Assembly (NCBI RefSeq): GCF_009915765.1
Contig: NZ_JAABLQ010000001.1
Span: 3,038,001 to 3,102,000 of the forward strand
Direction: 5' to 3'
DNA: 64,000 bases
From: Pannonibacter sp. XCT-53
GTDB lineage: Bacteria > Pseudomonadota > Alphaproteobacteria > Rhizobiales > Stappiaceae
A model generated the notes under the pieces. It did not search any database, was not told the origin of the DNA, and was given only the letters and a program-made list of their open reading frames with translations. Shown here piece after piece: positions 34,733 through 44,426 of the stretch. Made by a program: the position numbers and the translations under genes. The stretch's first letter is position 1. The number at the start of each line of letters is the position of its first letter.

Positions 34733-36601
34733 ATGGTGCCTGATCTCATCCTTTTCAACGGCCGCATCACGACGCTCGACCGCAGCCAGCCGACCGCGTC
34801 GGCGGTGGCAATCCGTGACGGGCGCTTCGAGGCTGTCGGCGATGACGCCACGCTTTTGGCGCTGGCCGGGCCCACGACACGCCGCATCGATCTCAAGGGC
34901 CGCCGGGTGCTTCCCGGGCTGATCGACAATCACACCCATGTCATTCGCGGCGGACTGAACTTCAACATGGAGCTGCGCTGGGACGGCGTGACGTCGCTTG
35001 CCGATGCCATGGACATGCTGCGGCGCCAGGTGGCCATCACGCCGCCGCCGCAATGGGTGCGGGTCATTGGCGGCTTTACCGAGCACCAGTTCACGGAGAA
35101 ACGCCTTCCGACACTGGAGGAAATCAATGCGGCCGCGCCCGAGACGCCCGTTTTCCTGCTGCATCTCTATGACCGGGCGCTTCTGAATGGCGCAGCCCTT
35201 CGGGCCGTCGGCTATGACAAGGATACGCCCAATCCTCCGGGCGGCGAAATCCAGCGCGACGCGCGCGGCAATCCGACCGGACTGCTGCTGGCGAGGCCAA
35301 ACGCGGGCATTCTCTATGCAACGCTGGCGAGGGGGCCGAAGCTGCCGCTGGAGTATCAGCTCAACTCGACGCGCCACTTCATGCGCGAGCTGAACCGGCT
35401 GGGCATCACCGGCGTCATCGATGCGGGCGGCGGCTTCCAGACCTATCCCGACGACTATGAGGTGATCCGGACGCTCGCCAATGCCGGGCAGATGACGGTT
35501 CGCCTCGCCTACAACCTGTTCACGCAGAAACCGCGTGACGAAAAGGCCGACTTTCTCAACTGGACCCGGTCCGTGACCTATCGTCAGGGCGACGACTATT
35601 TCCGTCACAATGGCGCTGGCGAGATGCTGGTGTTTTCCGCCGCCGACTTCGAGGACTTCCGCGAACCCCGACCGGACATGCCCTCGACCATGGAGGAGGA
35701 CCTCGAGGAGGTCGTGCGCATCCTGGCGGAGAACCGCTGGCCGTGGCGCATGCATGCGACCTATGACGAGACCATCTCCCGGGCGCTCGACGTTTTCGAG
35801 ACGGTCAACCGGGACATCCCGCTGGACGGCCTCAACTGGATGTTCGATCACGCCGAGACCATCTCGGACCGGTCGATCGACCGGGTCGCGGCCTTGGGGG
35901 GCGGCATCGCCACGCAGCACCGGATGGCCTATCAGGGCGAGTATTTCGTCGAGCGGTATGGCGCGGCAGCAGCCAGCGCGACGCCCCCCATTGCCCGCAT
36001 GCTGGACCGGGACCTGCACGTTTCCGCCGGCACCGACGCGACCCGGGTCGCCTCCTATAACCCCTGGGTCTCGCTGTCCTGGATGGTGACCGGCCGCACC
36101 GTCGGCGGCTTGCGCCTGACGCCGCCGGCCGATTGCCTCGACCGGGAGACGGCGCTGCGGCTGTGGACCGAAAAGGTCGCCTGGTTCTGCAAGGACGAAG
36201 GCCGCCGTGGCCGGATTGCGCCCGGATATCTCGCCGATCTGCTGGTGCCGGACCGGGACTATTTCACCGTGCCTGAGGCGGAGATCTCGCATCTGGTGTC
36301 AGACCTGACCATGGTCGGCGGCCGTGTGGTGTGGGGCGCTGGCGACTTTGCCGCGCTCGACGACAACCCGTTGCCACCGGCCATGCCGGACTGGTCGCCC
36401 GTGCGGACCTATCGCGGATATGGTGCCTGGGCCGCCGCCAGGACCAGCACCGGCCTTTCCGCCCATGCGCGCATGTCCTGCGGCTGCGCCAGCTCCTGCG
36501 GCGTGCACGGGCATGACCATGGCAAGGCCTGGGGGGCGGCGCTTCCGGTTGCCGATCTCAAGGGCTTCTTCGGTGCCCTTGGCTGTGCCTGCTGGATGTG
36601 A
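34733..36601 (+). CDS. Amidohydrolase (YtcJ-like, amidohydrolase family 3)
   Basis: 622 residues from ATG 34733, with AGGAGG six bases upstream. It has metal-binding DNHTHVIRGG near residue 63, GVIDAGGGFQTYPDDYE, MHATYDETISRALD, FDHAE and the late Asp in SAGTDATRVASY, the TIM-barrel amidohydrolase layout of YtcJ-type proteins. Substrate unknown. The extreme C-terminus carries a Cys-rich segment (MSCGCASSCGVHGHDHG) that could bind a metal and is not part of the catalytic fold. The MFS gene follows after three bases. Confidence 0.83.
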   Translation: MVPDLILFNGRITTLDRSQPTASAVAIRDGRFEAVGDDATLLALAGPTTRRIDLKGRRVLPGLIDNHTHVIRGGLNFNMELRWDGVTSLADAMDMLRRQVAITPPPQWVRVIGGFTEHQFTEKRLPTLEEINAAAPETPVFLLHLYDRALLNGAALRAVGYDKDTPNPPGGEIQRDARGNPTGLLLARPNAGILYATLARGPKLPLEYQLNSTRHFMRELNRLGITGVIDAGGGFQTYPDDYEVIRTLANAGQMTVRLAYNLFTQKPRDEKADFLNWTRSVTYRQGDDYFRHNGAGEMLVFSAADFEDFREPRPDMPSTMEEDLEEVVRILAENRWPWRMHATYDETISRALDVFETVNRDIPLDGLNWMFDHAETISDRSIDRVAALGGGIATQHRMAYQGEYFVERYGAAAASATPPIARMLDRDLHVSAGTDATRVASYNPWVSLSWMVTGRTVGGLRLTPPADCLDRETALRLWTEKVAWFCKDEGRRGRIAPGYLADLLVPDRDYFTVPEAEISHLVSDLTMVGGRVVWGAGDFAALDDNPLPPAMPDWSPVRTYRGYGAWAAARTSTGLSAHARMSCGCASSCGVHGHDHGKAWGAALPVADLKGFFGALGCACWM

Positions 36602-36604
36602 CCG

Positions 36605-38230
36605 ATGACCGACGCCTCATCCACACCACCGGTCCGCAGCAGTGCCTTTGCCCCCCTCAGGCAGCGCGTCTTCCTGATCCTCTGGCTGGCGACGATCATC
36701 GGCAACGCGGGAAGCTTCATCCGGGATACGGCCAGCGGCTGGCTCGCCACGGATCTCAGCACCTCCCCGGCCGCCATCGCCGCCGTGCAAGCGGCCGCGA
36801 CCCTGCCGGTCTTCCTGTTGGCGATCCCGGCCGGCGTCCTGTCGGACATCCTCGACCGGCGGCGGTTGCTGATCGTGATCCAGGTGTTGCTGGGCCTGGT
36901 CAGCCTGACGCTGATGCTGCTGTCGGCGGCCGGCGCACTCACGCTGACGGGACTTGTCGCGCTGACGTTTTTCGGCGGCATCGGCGCGGCCCTGATTGCA
37001 CCGACCTGGCAGGCGATCGTTCCCGAGCTGGTGCCCCGGACAGACCTGCGTTCCGCCGTGGCGCTGAATTCGCTCGGCCTCAATGTGGCGCGCGCCATCG
37101 GTCCGGCCGCAGGCGGTCTTCTGATCACCTTCGCGGGGGCAACGGTGACCTATGCGGTCGACGTTGCGACCTACGGGATCGTGATTGCCGCGCTGGTCTG
37201 GTGGCCGCGCAAGGGAAAGGCGAGCGATCCGCTGGCGGAGAGCTTCGGCGGCGCCTTCCGGGCGGGTCTGCGCTACGCACGCCGCAGCAAGGACCTCCAT
37301 GTCGTGCTGGCGCGCGCGGCTGTCTTCTTCCTCTGCGCCAGCGCGGTCTGGGCCCTGCTGCCGCTCATCACCCGCGATCTTCTGCAAGGCAGTTCGGGCC
37401 TCTATGGCCTGCTGCTCGGCGCGGTTGGTCTTGGCGCGATCGGGGGCGCGCTGGCTCTGCCAACGCTGCGGCTCCGGTTCAGTTCTGACAGCCTGATGCT
37501 GCTGGCTGCGCTGGTTGCCGCATCCGTCATGATCGCCCTGGCGGCGGCCCCACAGCCGGCCATCGCCCTCGCGCTGCTCGCCCTGCTGGGCGCTGCCTGG
37601 ATTACAGCGCTGACCACCTTGAACGGCACGGCGCAGTCCGTGTTGCCGGACTGGGTCCGGGGCCGGGCGCTGGCGGTCTATCTGACCGTCTTCAACGGCG
37701 CGATGACAGCCGGCAGCCTCGCCTGGGGCGGCGTCGCCGAGGCAACAGGTCTGGGCACGGCCCTGCTTCTTGCCGCTGCTTGCCTCGTGCTGACCGGCAC
37801 CCTGTTCCACCGTCTCCGCCTGCCGCGCGGCGAAGCGGACCTGACACCGTCCAACCACTGGCCGGACCCCCTGGTCGCCAGCCCTCTGGCCGAAGACCTG
37901 ACCGGCGACGCCGCAGCGGACCGGGGCCCGGTGCTGATCACCATCGCCTACAAGGTGACCGCCGCCGACCGGGCAGCGTTTCTGGCGGCCATCCATCGCC
38001 TGTCGACCAGCCGGCGCCGCGACGGGGCCTATGCCTGGGGCGTGATGGAAGACGTCGCAGATCCGGAAACCCTGCTGGAATGGTTCTTCGTCGCCTCCTG
38101 GGCCGAACACCTGCGCCAGCACCGGCGCGTTGCCTCACCGGACGCGGATCTCCAGCGCGAGCTTCTGCGCTTCCACGCCGGCGACAGCCCGCCGGAGGTG
38201 AAACACCACCTTGCCCTCCCGCCAACCTGA
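36605..38230 (+). CDS. MFS exporter with C-terminal monooxygenase-like domain
   Basis: 541 residues. The first ~410 form an MFS transporter of the EntS/MFS_3 type: [34 protein letters not shown] as the loop 2-3 motif, and about 11-12 hydrophobic helices. Residues ~440-530 are soluble ([20 protein letters not shown] then [12 protein letters not shown] and [10 protein letters not shown]) and resemble a dimeric ABM-type ferredoxin-like domain. This fusion recurs in MFS proteins of this group. The substrate is unknown; its position after the amidohydrolase suggests a small organic compound. Confidence 0.82.
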   Translation: MTDASSTPPVRSSAFAPLRQRVFLILWLATIIGNAGSFIRDTASGWLATDLSTSPAAIAAVQAAATLPVFLLAIPAGVLSDILDRRRLLIVIQVLLGLVSLTLMLLSAAGALTLTGLVALTFFGGIGAALIAPTWQAIVPELVPRTDLRSAVALNSLGLNVARAIGPAAGGLLITFAGATVTYAVDVATYGIVIAALVWWPRKGKASDPLAESFGGAFRAGLRYARRSKDLHVVLARAAVFFLCASAVWALLPLITRDLLQGSSGLYGLLLGAVGLGAIGGALALPTLRLRFSSDSLMLLAALVAASVMIALAAAPQPAIALALLALLGAAWITALTTLNGTAQSVLPDWVRGRALAVYLTVFNGAMTAGSLAWGGVAEATGLGTALLLAAACLVLTGTLFHRLRLPRGEADLTPSNHWPDPLVASPLAEDLTGDAAADRGPVLITIAYKVTAADRAAFLAAIHRLSTSRRRDGAYAWGVMEDVADPETLLEWFFVASWAEHLRQHRRVASPDADLQRELLRFHAGDSPPEVKHHLALPPT

Positions 38231-38241
38231 AGGAGCCTCCC

Positions 38242-39180
38242 ATGGTCCTCGACCTCACCCGCCGCCAGACCCTGATCGGCGCAGGCGCTCTCGCCCTTTC
38301 CCTCGGCCTGCCCTTTTCCGGCAGCGCCACCCCCCAAGCAGCAGACACAGGAGACATCGCGATGACTACGATCACCACCAAGGACGGCACGAAGATCTTC
38401 TACAAGGACTGGGGCACCGGTCAGCCCATCGTGTTTTCCCACGGCTGGCCGCTGTCCGGCGACGCCTGGGACGCGCAGATGCTGTTCTTCGGCCTGAACG
38501 GCTACCGCGTCATCGCCCACGACCGGCGCGGCCATGGCCGCTCCGATCAGCCCTGGACCGGCAACAACATGGACCAGTATGCCGACGATCTCGCCGAGCT
38601 GATCGAGCAGCTGGATCTCAAGGACGTCATCCTCATCGGTCATTCGACCGGCGGCGGCGAGATTGCGCATTATGCCGGCCGGCATGGCACGTCGCGCGTC
38701 GCCAGGATGGTTCTCGTCGGTGCCGTTCCGCCGATCATGCTGAAGACGGCGTCCAACCCGGAAGGCACGCCGATGGAGGTGTTCGACGGCATCCGCCAGG
38801 GAACCGCGCTGAAGCGCTCGCAGTTTTTCCTGGACCTGACGGTCCCCTTCTACGGCTTCAACCGGGATGGCAATCCGGCCCAGCCGGGCCTGCAGGAAAA
38901 GTTCTGGCTGCAGGGCATGGCCGGCAGCATCAAGGGCCATTACGACTGCATCCGCGAATTCTCCGAGGTCGACTACACCGAGGACCTGACGAAGATCGAC
39001 GTTCCCACCCTTGTCCTGCATGGCTCCGATGACCAGATCGTGCCCATTGCCGCGTCTGCCGAGAAGGCCGTCAAGCTGCTGAGCAAGGGCACGCTGCTTG
39101 TCTATGAAGGCAGCGGGCATGGGCTGGCCGAGCTGGAAGCGGAGCGCTTCAACAAGGATGTGCTCGCGTTCATCCGCTAA
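38242..39180 (+). CDS. Alpha/beta hydrolase, non-heme chloroperoxidase-like, with Tat-like leader
   Basis: 312 residues from ATG 38242, with AAGGAGCC upstream. The N-terminus ([20 protein letters not shown]) is a twin-arginine-type signal. The hydrolase shows the oxyanion segment [16 protein letters not shown], the nucleophile elbow [17 protein letters not shown], an Asp in [10 protein letters not shown] and His in [12 protein letters not shown], a complete catalytic triad. It resembles bromo/chloroperoxidase-type esterases. AGGAGACATCGCG just before an internal ATG at 38362 ([18 protein letters not shown]) offers a second start that would give a cytosolic, signal-less form. Confidence 0.83.
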   Translation: MVLDLTRRQTLIGAGALALSLGLPFSGSATPQAADTGDIAMTTITTKDGTKIFYKDWGTGQPIVFSHGWPLSGDAWDAQMLFFGLNGYRVIAHDRRGHGRSDQPWTGNNMDQYADDLAELIEQLDLKDVILIGHSTGGGEIAHYAGRHGTSRVARMVLVGAVPPIMLKTASNPEGTPMEVFDGIRQGTALKRSQFFLDLTVPFYGFNRDGNPAQPGLQEKFWLQGMAGSIKGHYDCIREFSEVDYTEDLTKIDVPTLVLHGSDDQIVPIAASAEKAVKLLSKGTLLVYEGSGHGLAELEAERFNKDVLAFIR

Positions 39181-39233
39181 AGCATCAAGAATGACACCCG
39201 GCCGGACCCACCCGGCCGGGCAAGGACCCATCC

Positions 39234-39923
39234 ATGACGTTGCTGATCCATGAGAACATGAGCCGCGGGCGCAGCCGGAAGGGCTGGCTCGACAGCTTTC
39301 ACACCTTTTCCTTCGGCGAGTTCCGCGATCCCAAGCGCATGGGCTTCCGGGCGCTGCGCGTGATCAACGAGGACTGGATCATCCCCGGAGCCGGCTTTGC
39401 CTGGCACGACCATGCCGACATGGACATCCTAACCCTGGTGCTGAAGGGCAAGGTGCGGCACGAGGACAGTCTTGGACACAAGGGCGAGACAGCGGCGGGC
39501 GAGATCCAGCTCATGCGCGCCGGCAGCGGCATCTCGCATTCGGAGATGAACGGAGCCGAAGGCGAAACCACGCATCTGCTGCAGATCTGGATCATCCCGG
39601 ACAAGGCCGGCGAAACGCCCGGTTATCAGCAGGCCTCTCTCCCCACTGACGGACCGCGCGTGCTGCTTGCCGGTCCGGCCGGCAGCAGCGCGCTGACGGA
39701 GCTTGGTTCGGACACGCGCGTCACCCTGCTGCGAACTGAAGAGGGCGGGACAACACCGGTCAGCCCGCAGCCCGGGCGAGGCGTCTTCCTGCAGATCATC
39801 GAGGGGCTGGCGGAGATCGACGGTGAAAGGCTGACCGCAGGTGACGGTCTGCAGATCGATCAGACCGCCCCTGACATCCGCTGGCTGACAGACGGACAGG
39901 CGCTGCATTTTGACCTTGCATGA
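39234..39923 (+). CDS. Pirin family protein
   Basis: 229 residues. Bicupin with the pirin motif HTFSFGEFRDPKRMGFRALR, metal-binding HDHADMDILTLVLKG and later SGISHSEMNGAEGETTHLLQ. Bacterial pirins of the YhhW type have quercetinase activity in vitro; many have unknown roles. It is the last gene of the rightward cluster, 53 bases after the alpha/beta hydrolase. The low-GC toxin-immunity region begins right after it. Confidence 0.88.
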   Translation: MTLLIHENMSRGRSRKGWLDSFHTFSFGEFRDPKRMGFRALRVINEDWIIPGAGFAWHDHADMDILTLVLKGKVRHEDSLGHKGETAAGEIQLMRAGSGISHSEMNGAEGETTHLLQIWIIPDKAGETPGYQQASLPTDGPRVLLAGPAGSSALTELGSDTRVTLLRTEEGGTTPVSPQPGRGVFLQIIEGLAEIDGERLTAGDGLQIDQTAPDIRWLTDGQALHFDLA

Positions 39924-39939
39924 AGCTTGGACACCTGCA

Positions 39940-40191
39940 TCACACCGGCTCGAAAACGCCAGTGAAGGGGGCATCCGGCCAAACTAATCGCCAGACAATG
40001 CCACTACCAACATGCTTGAACCACTTTTCTGACAAAGACGTAGAACCAGCGTAATGACTCGAAATCGAAATTTCTTCAGCTATTCCTGCGGCGATTTGCG
40101 TGTTTATCCATTCAACAAAGCGGTCGAACTCCGCATATGATCTGAAGTCGTGGATCGGAACCCAGGGGTAAGCTGCAATTTTACTATCCAT
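39940..40191 (-). CDS. Small orphan, possible immunity protein
   Basis: 83 residues from ATG 40191 (MDSKIAAYPWVPIHDFRSY). Acidic/aromatic sequence with no recognised domain (EFDRFVEWINTQIAAGIAEE, YAGSTSLSEKWFKHVGSGIV). It sits at the left end of the toxin-immunity remnant, and its size, lower GC and position suggest an orphan immunity protein. A small open frame ending NESIRHG stops within its start codon region, as toxins often do, but I see no toxin fold in it. The longer upstream frame to 40428 is repeat-derived and not used. Confidence 0.5.
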   Translation of the reverse strand: MDSKIAAYPWVPIHDFRSYAEFDRFVEWINTQIAAGIAEEISISSHYAGSTSLSEKWFKHVGSGIVWRLVWPDAPFTGVFEPV

Positions 40192-40394
40192 GCCTGATCG
40201 ACTCGTTGAAGACGAAAAACAATTGTCGCACCCAGGCCGTGGCCGGTGACTGGTTCGGTGTCCATACTCGCGCCACCATGGGGGCCGCGCCATGGGCAGA
40301 CGAACACCCCTCAAGACCTTCATTAACGCCCGAAAAGCCCCGCAAAAAGCCGAGGGACAGACCCTGACATCCAGACACAAACAGGCATCAGTGC

Positions 40395-40463
40395 AACCAG
40401 AAACCCGAGCCGCCTGAACACGCTTCAAAACGCGGCACTGTCGGGTGAGTACCGTCTCTGTAC
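40395..40463. repeat. 69-bp direct repeat, copy 1
   Basis: Matches 41552-41620 at 64 of 69 positions in the same orientation. It lies in the 311-base gap between the small orphan and the SUKH gene. The two copies flank the SUKH gene and the long palindrome, as expected for homologous cassettes in a toxin-immunity array. The rest of the gap shows no other feature. Confidence 0.85.
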
Positions 40464-40502
40464 ATTCTGTACATTTAAGACGCTCGAAAACCGCACTAAA
40501 AA

Positions 40503-41141
40503 TCAGTCATCAAAGACAAATTTTATCTGAGCGCCATCGGTCAATTCTTTAATTTGAATGGCAATATTTGCCCTAAATTTCATCCCTTCTACAGAATCAA
40601 ATAAGTACAATTTGTCCAAATTAAACGCACCGCCCGCTACAAACGGTATCTTTGGCAATAAACGCTTCTTTGTTGGAAGAGGGCCATTCTGCTGCTGCCA
40701 TTGATGCGCCAATGGATAACCGGTAAGCATTTGATAGTCGGTGATGATTGCTTTTGCCCAGCCTTCCATGTCGTCAGCCAAATAATCTAGCGCTCCTGTT
40801 TCTGGGTCGAACGTATAAATCAGATTGTCTTTGATGCAAAACTGCCCACCGAAAATATCTTCTGCAAAAAACAAACAGCCGTCGGCCAATTCCTTGTATG
40901 CACTGCGCCACAAAGTACTTTCGTTCCAATCGCCGAGACAAATTTCCTGCGAACTCGAATGCGTTGGGAAGACGTGTAAAGCGCTTTCCAACGCATAAAA
41001 TCCGTTACGCCGGCGCAGCATTCCCAATAAATCATCGGTTAATTGGCCTGCGAAGCCACGCAATTTCACGGATATTTCCGGTTCATGCTCACTAAGACAT
41101 GAACTTGCGTTCGACAGTAATTTTTCCAAACTGGTCATCAT
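40503..41141 (-). CDS. SUKH (SMI1/KNR4-like) immunity protein
   Basis: 212 residues from ATG 41141 (a second ATG follows at once). The SUKH pattern is visible: EISVKLRGFAGQLTDDLLGM then LRRRNGFYALESALHVFPT, LADGCLFFAEDIFGGQFCIK and IYTFDPETGALDYLADDMEG then WAKAIITDY. SUKH proteins are immunity proteins of polymorphic toxin systems. GC is markedly below the surrounding genome, indicating acquisition. No toxin is adjacent; between it and the next immunity gene lie the long palindrome and a 69-bp repeat, so the cognate toxin has been lost. Confidence 0.72.
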   Translation of the reverse strand: MMTSLEKLLSNASSCLSEHEPEISVKLRGFAGQLTDDLLGMLRRRNGFYALESALHVFPTHSSSQEICLGDWNESTLWRSAYKELADGCLFFAEDIFGGQFCIKDNLIYTFDPETGALDYLADDMEGWAKAIITDYQMLTGYPLAHQWQQQNGPLPTKKRLLPKIPFVAGGAFNLDKLYLFDSVEGMKFRANIAIQIKELTDGAQIKFVFDD

Positions 41142-41275
41142 CTAATCTAAGACCTTTATTCTAATCCTGGTTCCATCGGGCAGATCTCGACATTGGCCAC
41201 CAATACAGGTGCCTGTCGCCCGACTGTCACTAGATTTGACGTGTCTTACAGAATCCCCTCGGCTTTCCTCCTAGA

Positions 41276-41381
41276 TGTGATTTCTGAGAAGGTTGTTCAT
41301 CCGAATTGAAAGCCTGAAGGTGTTTGCGACCAAACATCCACCGGAAGGTTTCAAGGATGAACAACCTTCTCAGAAATCACA
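41276..41381. repeat. 106-bp palindromic element (MITE/REP-like)
   Basis: Two perfect 27-bp inverted arms (41276-41302 and 41355-41381) enclose a 52-base core. The core itself has an inner pairing (TTGAAA...TTTCAA, and GTTTG-CGAC-CAAAC at its centre), so the whole can fold into one long hairpin. It carries no gene. It resembles short palindromic intergenic elements of rhizobia or a MITE. Confidence 0.8.
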
Positions 41382-41551
41382 GCTCGTTCTGCCGACCTTG
41401 GATTCGATGGCCGTGACTCCATCGGGGCCGCACCGTGCGAGGCGGGACATTGCTGCAAGCCTTCACCGACTGGCCGAGAAAACATCCCGTAGCGCGGCAG
41501 CCAATCCCAAGGGAGAGGTACCAACAAGGTCCGCAGCACAGGGTTCAAACC

Positions 41552-41620
41552 AACCAGAAACCCGAGCCGCCTGAACCCGCCGCAAAACGCGGTACTGTCG
41601 GGTGAATACCGTCTCTGTAC
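41552..41620. repeat. 69-bp direct repeat, copy 2
   Basis: Second copy of 40395-40463 (64/69 identical, same orientation). It lies between the palindrome and the DUF7660-like immunity gene, in the 557-base gap after the SUKH gene, which otherwise shows no coding sequence. Confidence 0.85.
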
Positions 41621-41698
41621 AGTCAGGCACTTCGCCGCGAATGCATAGAATAACCGCCGTACAAAGCGGTCATCAGCCAAATGCAATAGGTAGGTTCG

Positions 41699-41953
41699 CT
41701 ATTCGTAGTGCTTGGCCGCAAGCATCATCTCTGCAACATTCTTCCAGTTGAGGAGGAGTGTCACCGGAAGGCTATTGTTCTGGTAGTACCCATCCATGTC
41801 CTGCACCCAGGCAGCAAGCGCTTCAAGGAAGCCGTCAAGGGTTGTATTCTGCCAATCATCAGGAGATGATTTCAGATCACGCCGCAATGCTCCAATGAAC
41901 TCAATGAAATCATCGCGCGTTTCCACCGCGTTAACCTTCTCATTCAAATCCAT
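41699..41953 (-). CDS. DUF7660-like immunity protein
   Basis: 84 residues from ATG 41953, one base after the stop of the toxin fragment; the upstream in-frame extension overlaps that fragment and is not used. Pattern: VETRDDFIEFIGALRRDL, DDWQNTTLDGFLEALAAWVQ then DMDGYYQNNSLPV, ending WKNVAEMMLAAKHYE, which matches the small DUF7660 type. Such genes directly follow toxin C-termini, as here, so it is probably the cognate immunity protein of the broken toxin upstream. Intact frame. Confidence 0.7.
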   Translation of the reverse strand: MDLNEKVNAVETRDDFIEFIGALRRDLKSSPDDWQNTTLDGFLEALAAWVQDMDGYYQNNSLPVTLLLNWKNVAEMMLAAKHYE

Positions 41954-41954
41954 A

Positions 41955-42336
41955 TCACTCGCCTCTAATTCCAATCGAAGCGTCATCGTTCTGCGTCGTC
42001 AACTTCCAAGCCTCTCGAAATTCTTCTAGAGGCGTAGCCTTCCCATATGGCATTCCTATATCAGCGCGGCGGAATGCTTCGAGCCTTCGGTTGTCGAGAC
42101 TAAGCAAATTCCATTCTTCTCAACCAAGCGAATGGCAGGGACCTGATCTGCTTTCAACGCACCACTTCGGAACGCATCTACCATCTCTTGAATCGAGCCA
42201 GCTCGCCTAAATGTACCCTTGGCGCCGTTCTGGCTGAAACGCAGGTCAATGGGCTTGTTACCCCCCGCCCAACTGCCACTGCTGCTACCGTTTGCACAAA
42301 CCCGAGCAGCTCCTGGACCGGCTTTGCGCGCTCCCC
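41955..42336 (-). pseudogene. Frameshifted polymorphic-toxin C-terminal fragment
   Basis: One frame reads from about 42336 (PIDLRFSQNGAKGTFRRAGS then IQEMVDAFRSGALKADQVPA and IRLVEKNGI). Near 42100-42115 the match shifts to another frame (SLDNRRLEAFRRADIGMPYG then KATPLEEFREAWKLTTQND), which ends at TGA 41957-41955. Together they form a typical toxin C-terminal domain. The first frame runs into a TAG near 42053, so no intact protein is made, and everything N-terminal is missing; the fragment abuts cobM's stop at 42337. The immunity gene starts one base downstream. Confidence 0.65.
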
Positions 42337-43098
42337 TTACTCACCCCGGCCGCGGAAGCGGCGTTGGTAGGCGGTGTCGTAGAGGGCGCTTTCGCGGAAG
42401 TCTCGGGCACCGAGGCCGTGGCCGACGAAGATCAGCGCCGTGCGCTCGATCGGGTCGGCGGCGACCTTGGCGGCGATGTCGGCGAGCGTGCCGAGGATGA
42501 TCCGTTCGTCCGGCCAGGATGCCTTGACGACAATGGCGACCGGGCAGTCGGCGCCATAGAGCGGGGTCAGTTCCTCGACCACCTGATCCAGCGCATGGAT
42601 TGCCAGATGGATCGCCAGCGTTGAACCGGTTGCGCCGAAGCGGGTGAGCGTCTCCTCGTTCGGCATTGGCGAGGCGCGGCCGGAGACGCGGGTGAGCACG
42701 AGGCTCTGTGCCACCGCCGGGATGGTGAGCTCACGCCCGAGCGCGGAGGCGGCGGCGGCGAAGGCCGGGACGCCGGGGGTCATGGTGTAGGAGATGCCAT
42801 TCTTCTCCAGCCGGCGGATCTGCTCGGCCACCGCGCTCCACACAGAAAGATCGCCGGAGTGCAGCCGGGCCACGTCCTGCCCGAGTTCGGACGCGCGCAC
42901 ATATTCCGCCTCGATCTCGTCCAGCGACATCGGTGCGGTGTCGATGATCCGCGCCCCGTCCGGGCAGTATTGCAGGAGCTCCGGCGACACCAGCGAACCG
43001 GCATAGAGGCAGACCGGGCATTTGCCGATGAGATCGCGGCCCCGCACGGTGATGAGATCAGCTGCGCCGGGACCGGCGCCAATGAAGTGAACGGCCAT
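42337..43098 (-). CDS. cobM: Precorrin-4 C11-methyltransferase
   Basis: 253 residues with a GAGGAAATCCC leader before ATG 43098. SAM-dependent tetrapyrrole methylase: the start [18 protein letters not shown], the [20 protein letters not shown] segment, and [20 protein letters not shown] are typical of CobM. It methylates precorrin-4 at C-11 to give precorrin-5 in the aerobic cobalamin route. It is the last gene of the cob run on this strand, 20 bases after cobL; its stop is directly adjacent to the toxin remnant, so the cluster border is a recombination junction. Confidence 0.93.
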   Translation of the reverse strand: MAVHFIGAGPGAADLITVRGRDLIGKCPVCLYAGSLVSPELLQYCPDGARIIDTAPMSLDEIEAEYVRASELGQDVARLHSGDLSVWSAVAEQIRRLEKNGISYTMTPGVPAFAAAASALGRELTIPAVAQSLVLTRVSGRASPMPNEETLTRFGATGSTLAIHLAIHALDQVVEELTPLYGADCPVAIVVKASWPDERIILGTLADIAAKVAADPIERTALIFVGHGLGARDFRESALYDTAYQRRFRGRGE

Positions 43099-43118
43099 GG
43101 GATTTCCTCGTGACGGAT

Positions 43119-44426
43119 CTAGCTTGAAACGGGGGCGTCAGACGACGGCGCGGGGCTCTCGGGATCCGGCTTGATCCAGACCCATTGCGTGATCGGCATG
43201 GCCGGTCGCCAGGCCGTCATGCTGCCGACAGGCGCGGCGCGGGCGATCTCGAGCCGCGTCAGGCTGCCGCCGAGCCTTGCGTGAAGGGCGAGCAGCACGG
43301 CTTCCATCTCCAGCGTCACGGCGTTGGCGACCAGTCGGCCACCGGCTTTCAGCGCGGCGCAGGCCGTGTCCATGACGCCGGGCTCCGAGCCGCCGCCGCC
43401 GACGAAGATCGCATCGGGACTGGCCAGCCCCTGCAGCGCCCCGGGCGCGGTGCCCTGCACGAGCCGCAGGGACGGCACGCCGAACCGGGCGGCGTTGCGC
43501 AGCAGACGGGCAGCGCGCTCGGGATGGGCCTCGATGGCGGTGGCGGTCAGCGAGGGGTCCGTGAGCATCCATTCGATGGCAACCGAGCCGGAGCCGGCGC
43601 CAATGTCCCACAGGTGCTCGCCGCGGCGGGGCGCCAGCGCCGACAGGGTCAGCGCACGGATCTCGCGCTTGGTGATCTGGCCGTCGTGCTCGAACAGGCT
43701 GTCCTCGCGGCCGGCGGCGAGCGGCAGGACGCGGGCCCCGGCGCTGGCGGCGACCTCGAGCGCGCAGACATTGAGGCTGTCGATGTCTGTGAGGCGGAAG
43801 CCCTCGGCCACAGTCGTGGTCACGCGCTCGCGCGGGCCGCCCAACGCTTCCAGAACGGTGAGCCGGGTGGCGCCGAAGCCCTCGGCGACAAGCAGAGCGG
43901 CGAGGTCGGCGGGGCCGGCGGCATCGGAGGTCAGCGCCAGGACGCGGCTGCCGGGCTGCAGATGCGGCCGGATCAGGTCAAGCGGGCGGCCATGCAGGGA
44001 GACGCAGACCGTGTCCTGCAGCGGCCAGCCGAGGCGGGAGGCGGCAAGGCTGAAGGAGGACGGGGCGGGATAGCTCCGCATCTCGGCCGCCGGAATGCGG
44101 CGCGACAGGGTGGCCCCGACGCCGAAGAGGAACGGATCGCCCGAGGCAAGCACGACGACGGACCGGCCCCGGGCCGCCAGGATGTCCTCCACCGAGCGCT
44201 CGAAGGGGCTCTGCCAGCTCCGCGCCTCGCCCCGGATCGCCGACTGGGCGAGGTCCAGATGGCGCTGGCCGCCGAACACCAGCTCGGCCCGGGCAAGCTC
44301 CGCCTTGGCAGCCTCGCCGAGCCCGGCTAAACCGTCTTCACCGAGGCCGATCAGGATGAGCCAGGGAGCGCTACAGGACGGCGAATCCGCCGCTGGCGGC
44401 AGGGGGAGTTGGTCAGGCTTGGACAC
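43119..44426 (-). CDS. cobL: Precorrin-6Y C5,15-methyltransferase (decarboxylating)
   Basis: 435 residues, a fusion of CbiE (residues ~20-225; [36 protein letters not shown]) and CbiT (~250-430; [20 protein letters not shown] then [17 protein letters not shown], a Rossmann SAM motif). It methylates precorrin-6B at C-5 and C-15 and removes the C-12 acetate carboxyl to give precorrin-8. Start appears to be GTG 44426, which overlaps the divergent cobK start at TTG 44419 by eight bases; no better start is evident for either. Confidence 0.92.
   Translation of the reverse strand: MSKPDQLPLPPAADSPSCSAPWLILIGLGEDGLAGLGEAAKAELARAELVFGGQRHLDLAQSAIRGEARSWQSPFERSVEDILAARGRSVVVLASGDPFLFGVGATLSRRIPAAEMRSYPAPSSFSLAASRLGWPLQDTVCVSLHGRPLDLIRPHLQPGSRVLALTSDAAGPADLAALLVAEGFGATRLTVLEALGGPRERVTTTVAEGFRLTDIDSLNVCALEVAASAGARVLPLAAGREDSLFEHDGQITKREIRALTLSALAPRRGEHLWDIGAGSGSVAIEWMLTDPSLTATAIEAHPERAARLLRNAARFGVPSLRLVQGTAPGALQGLASPDAIFVGGGGSEPGVMDTACAALKAGGRLVANAVTLEMEAVLLALHARLGGSLTRLEIARAAPVGSMTAWRPAMPITQWVWIKPDPESPAPSSDAPVSS

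Noticed and set aside
41351..41686. 111-residue minus-strand frame near the palindrome
   Set aside because: Made of the 69-bp repeat and one arm of the palindrome; not a gene.
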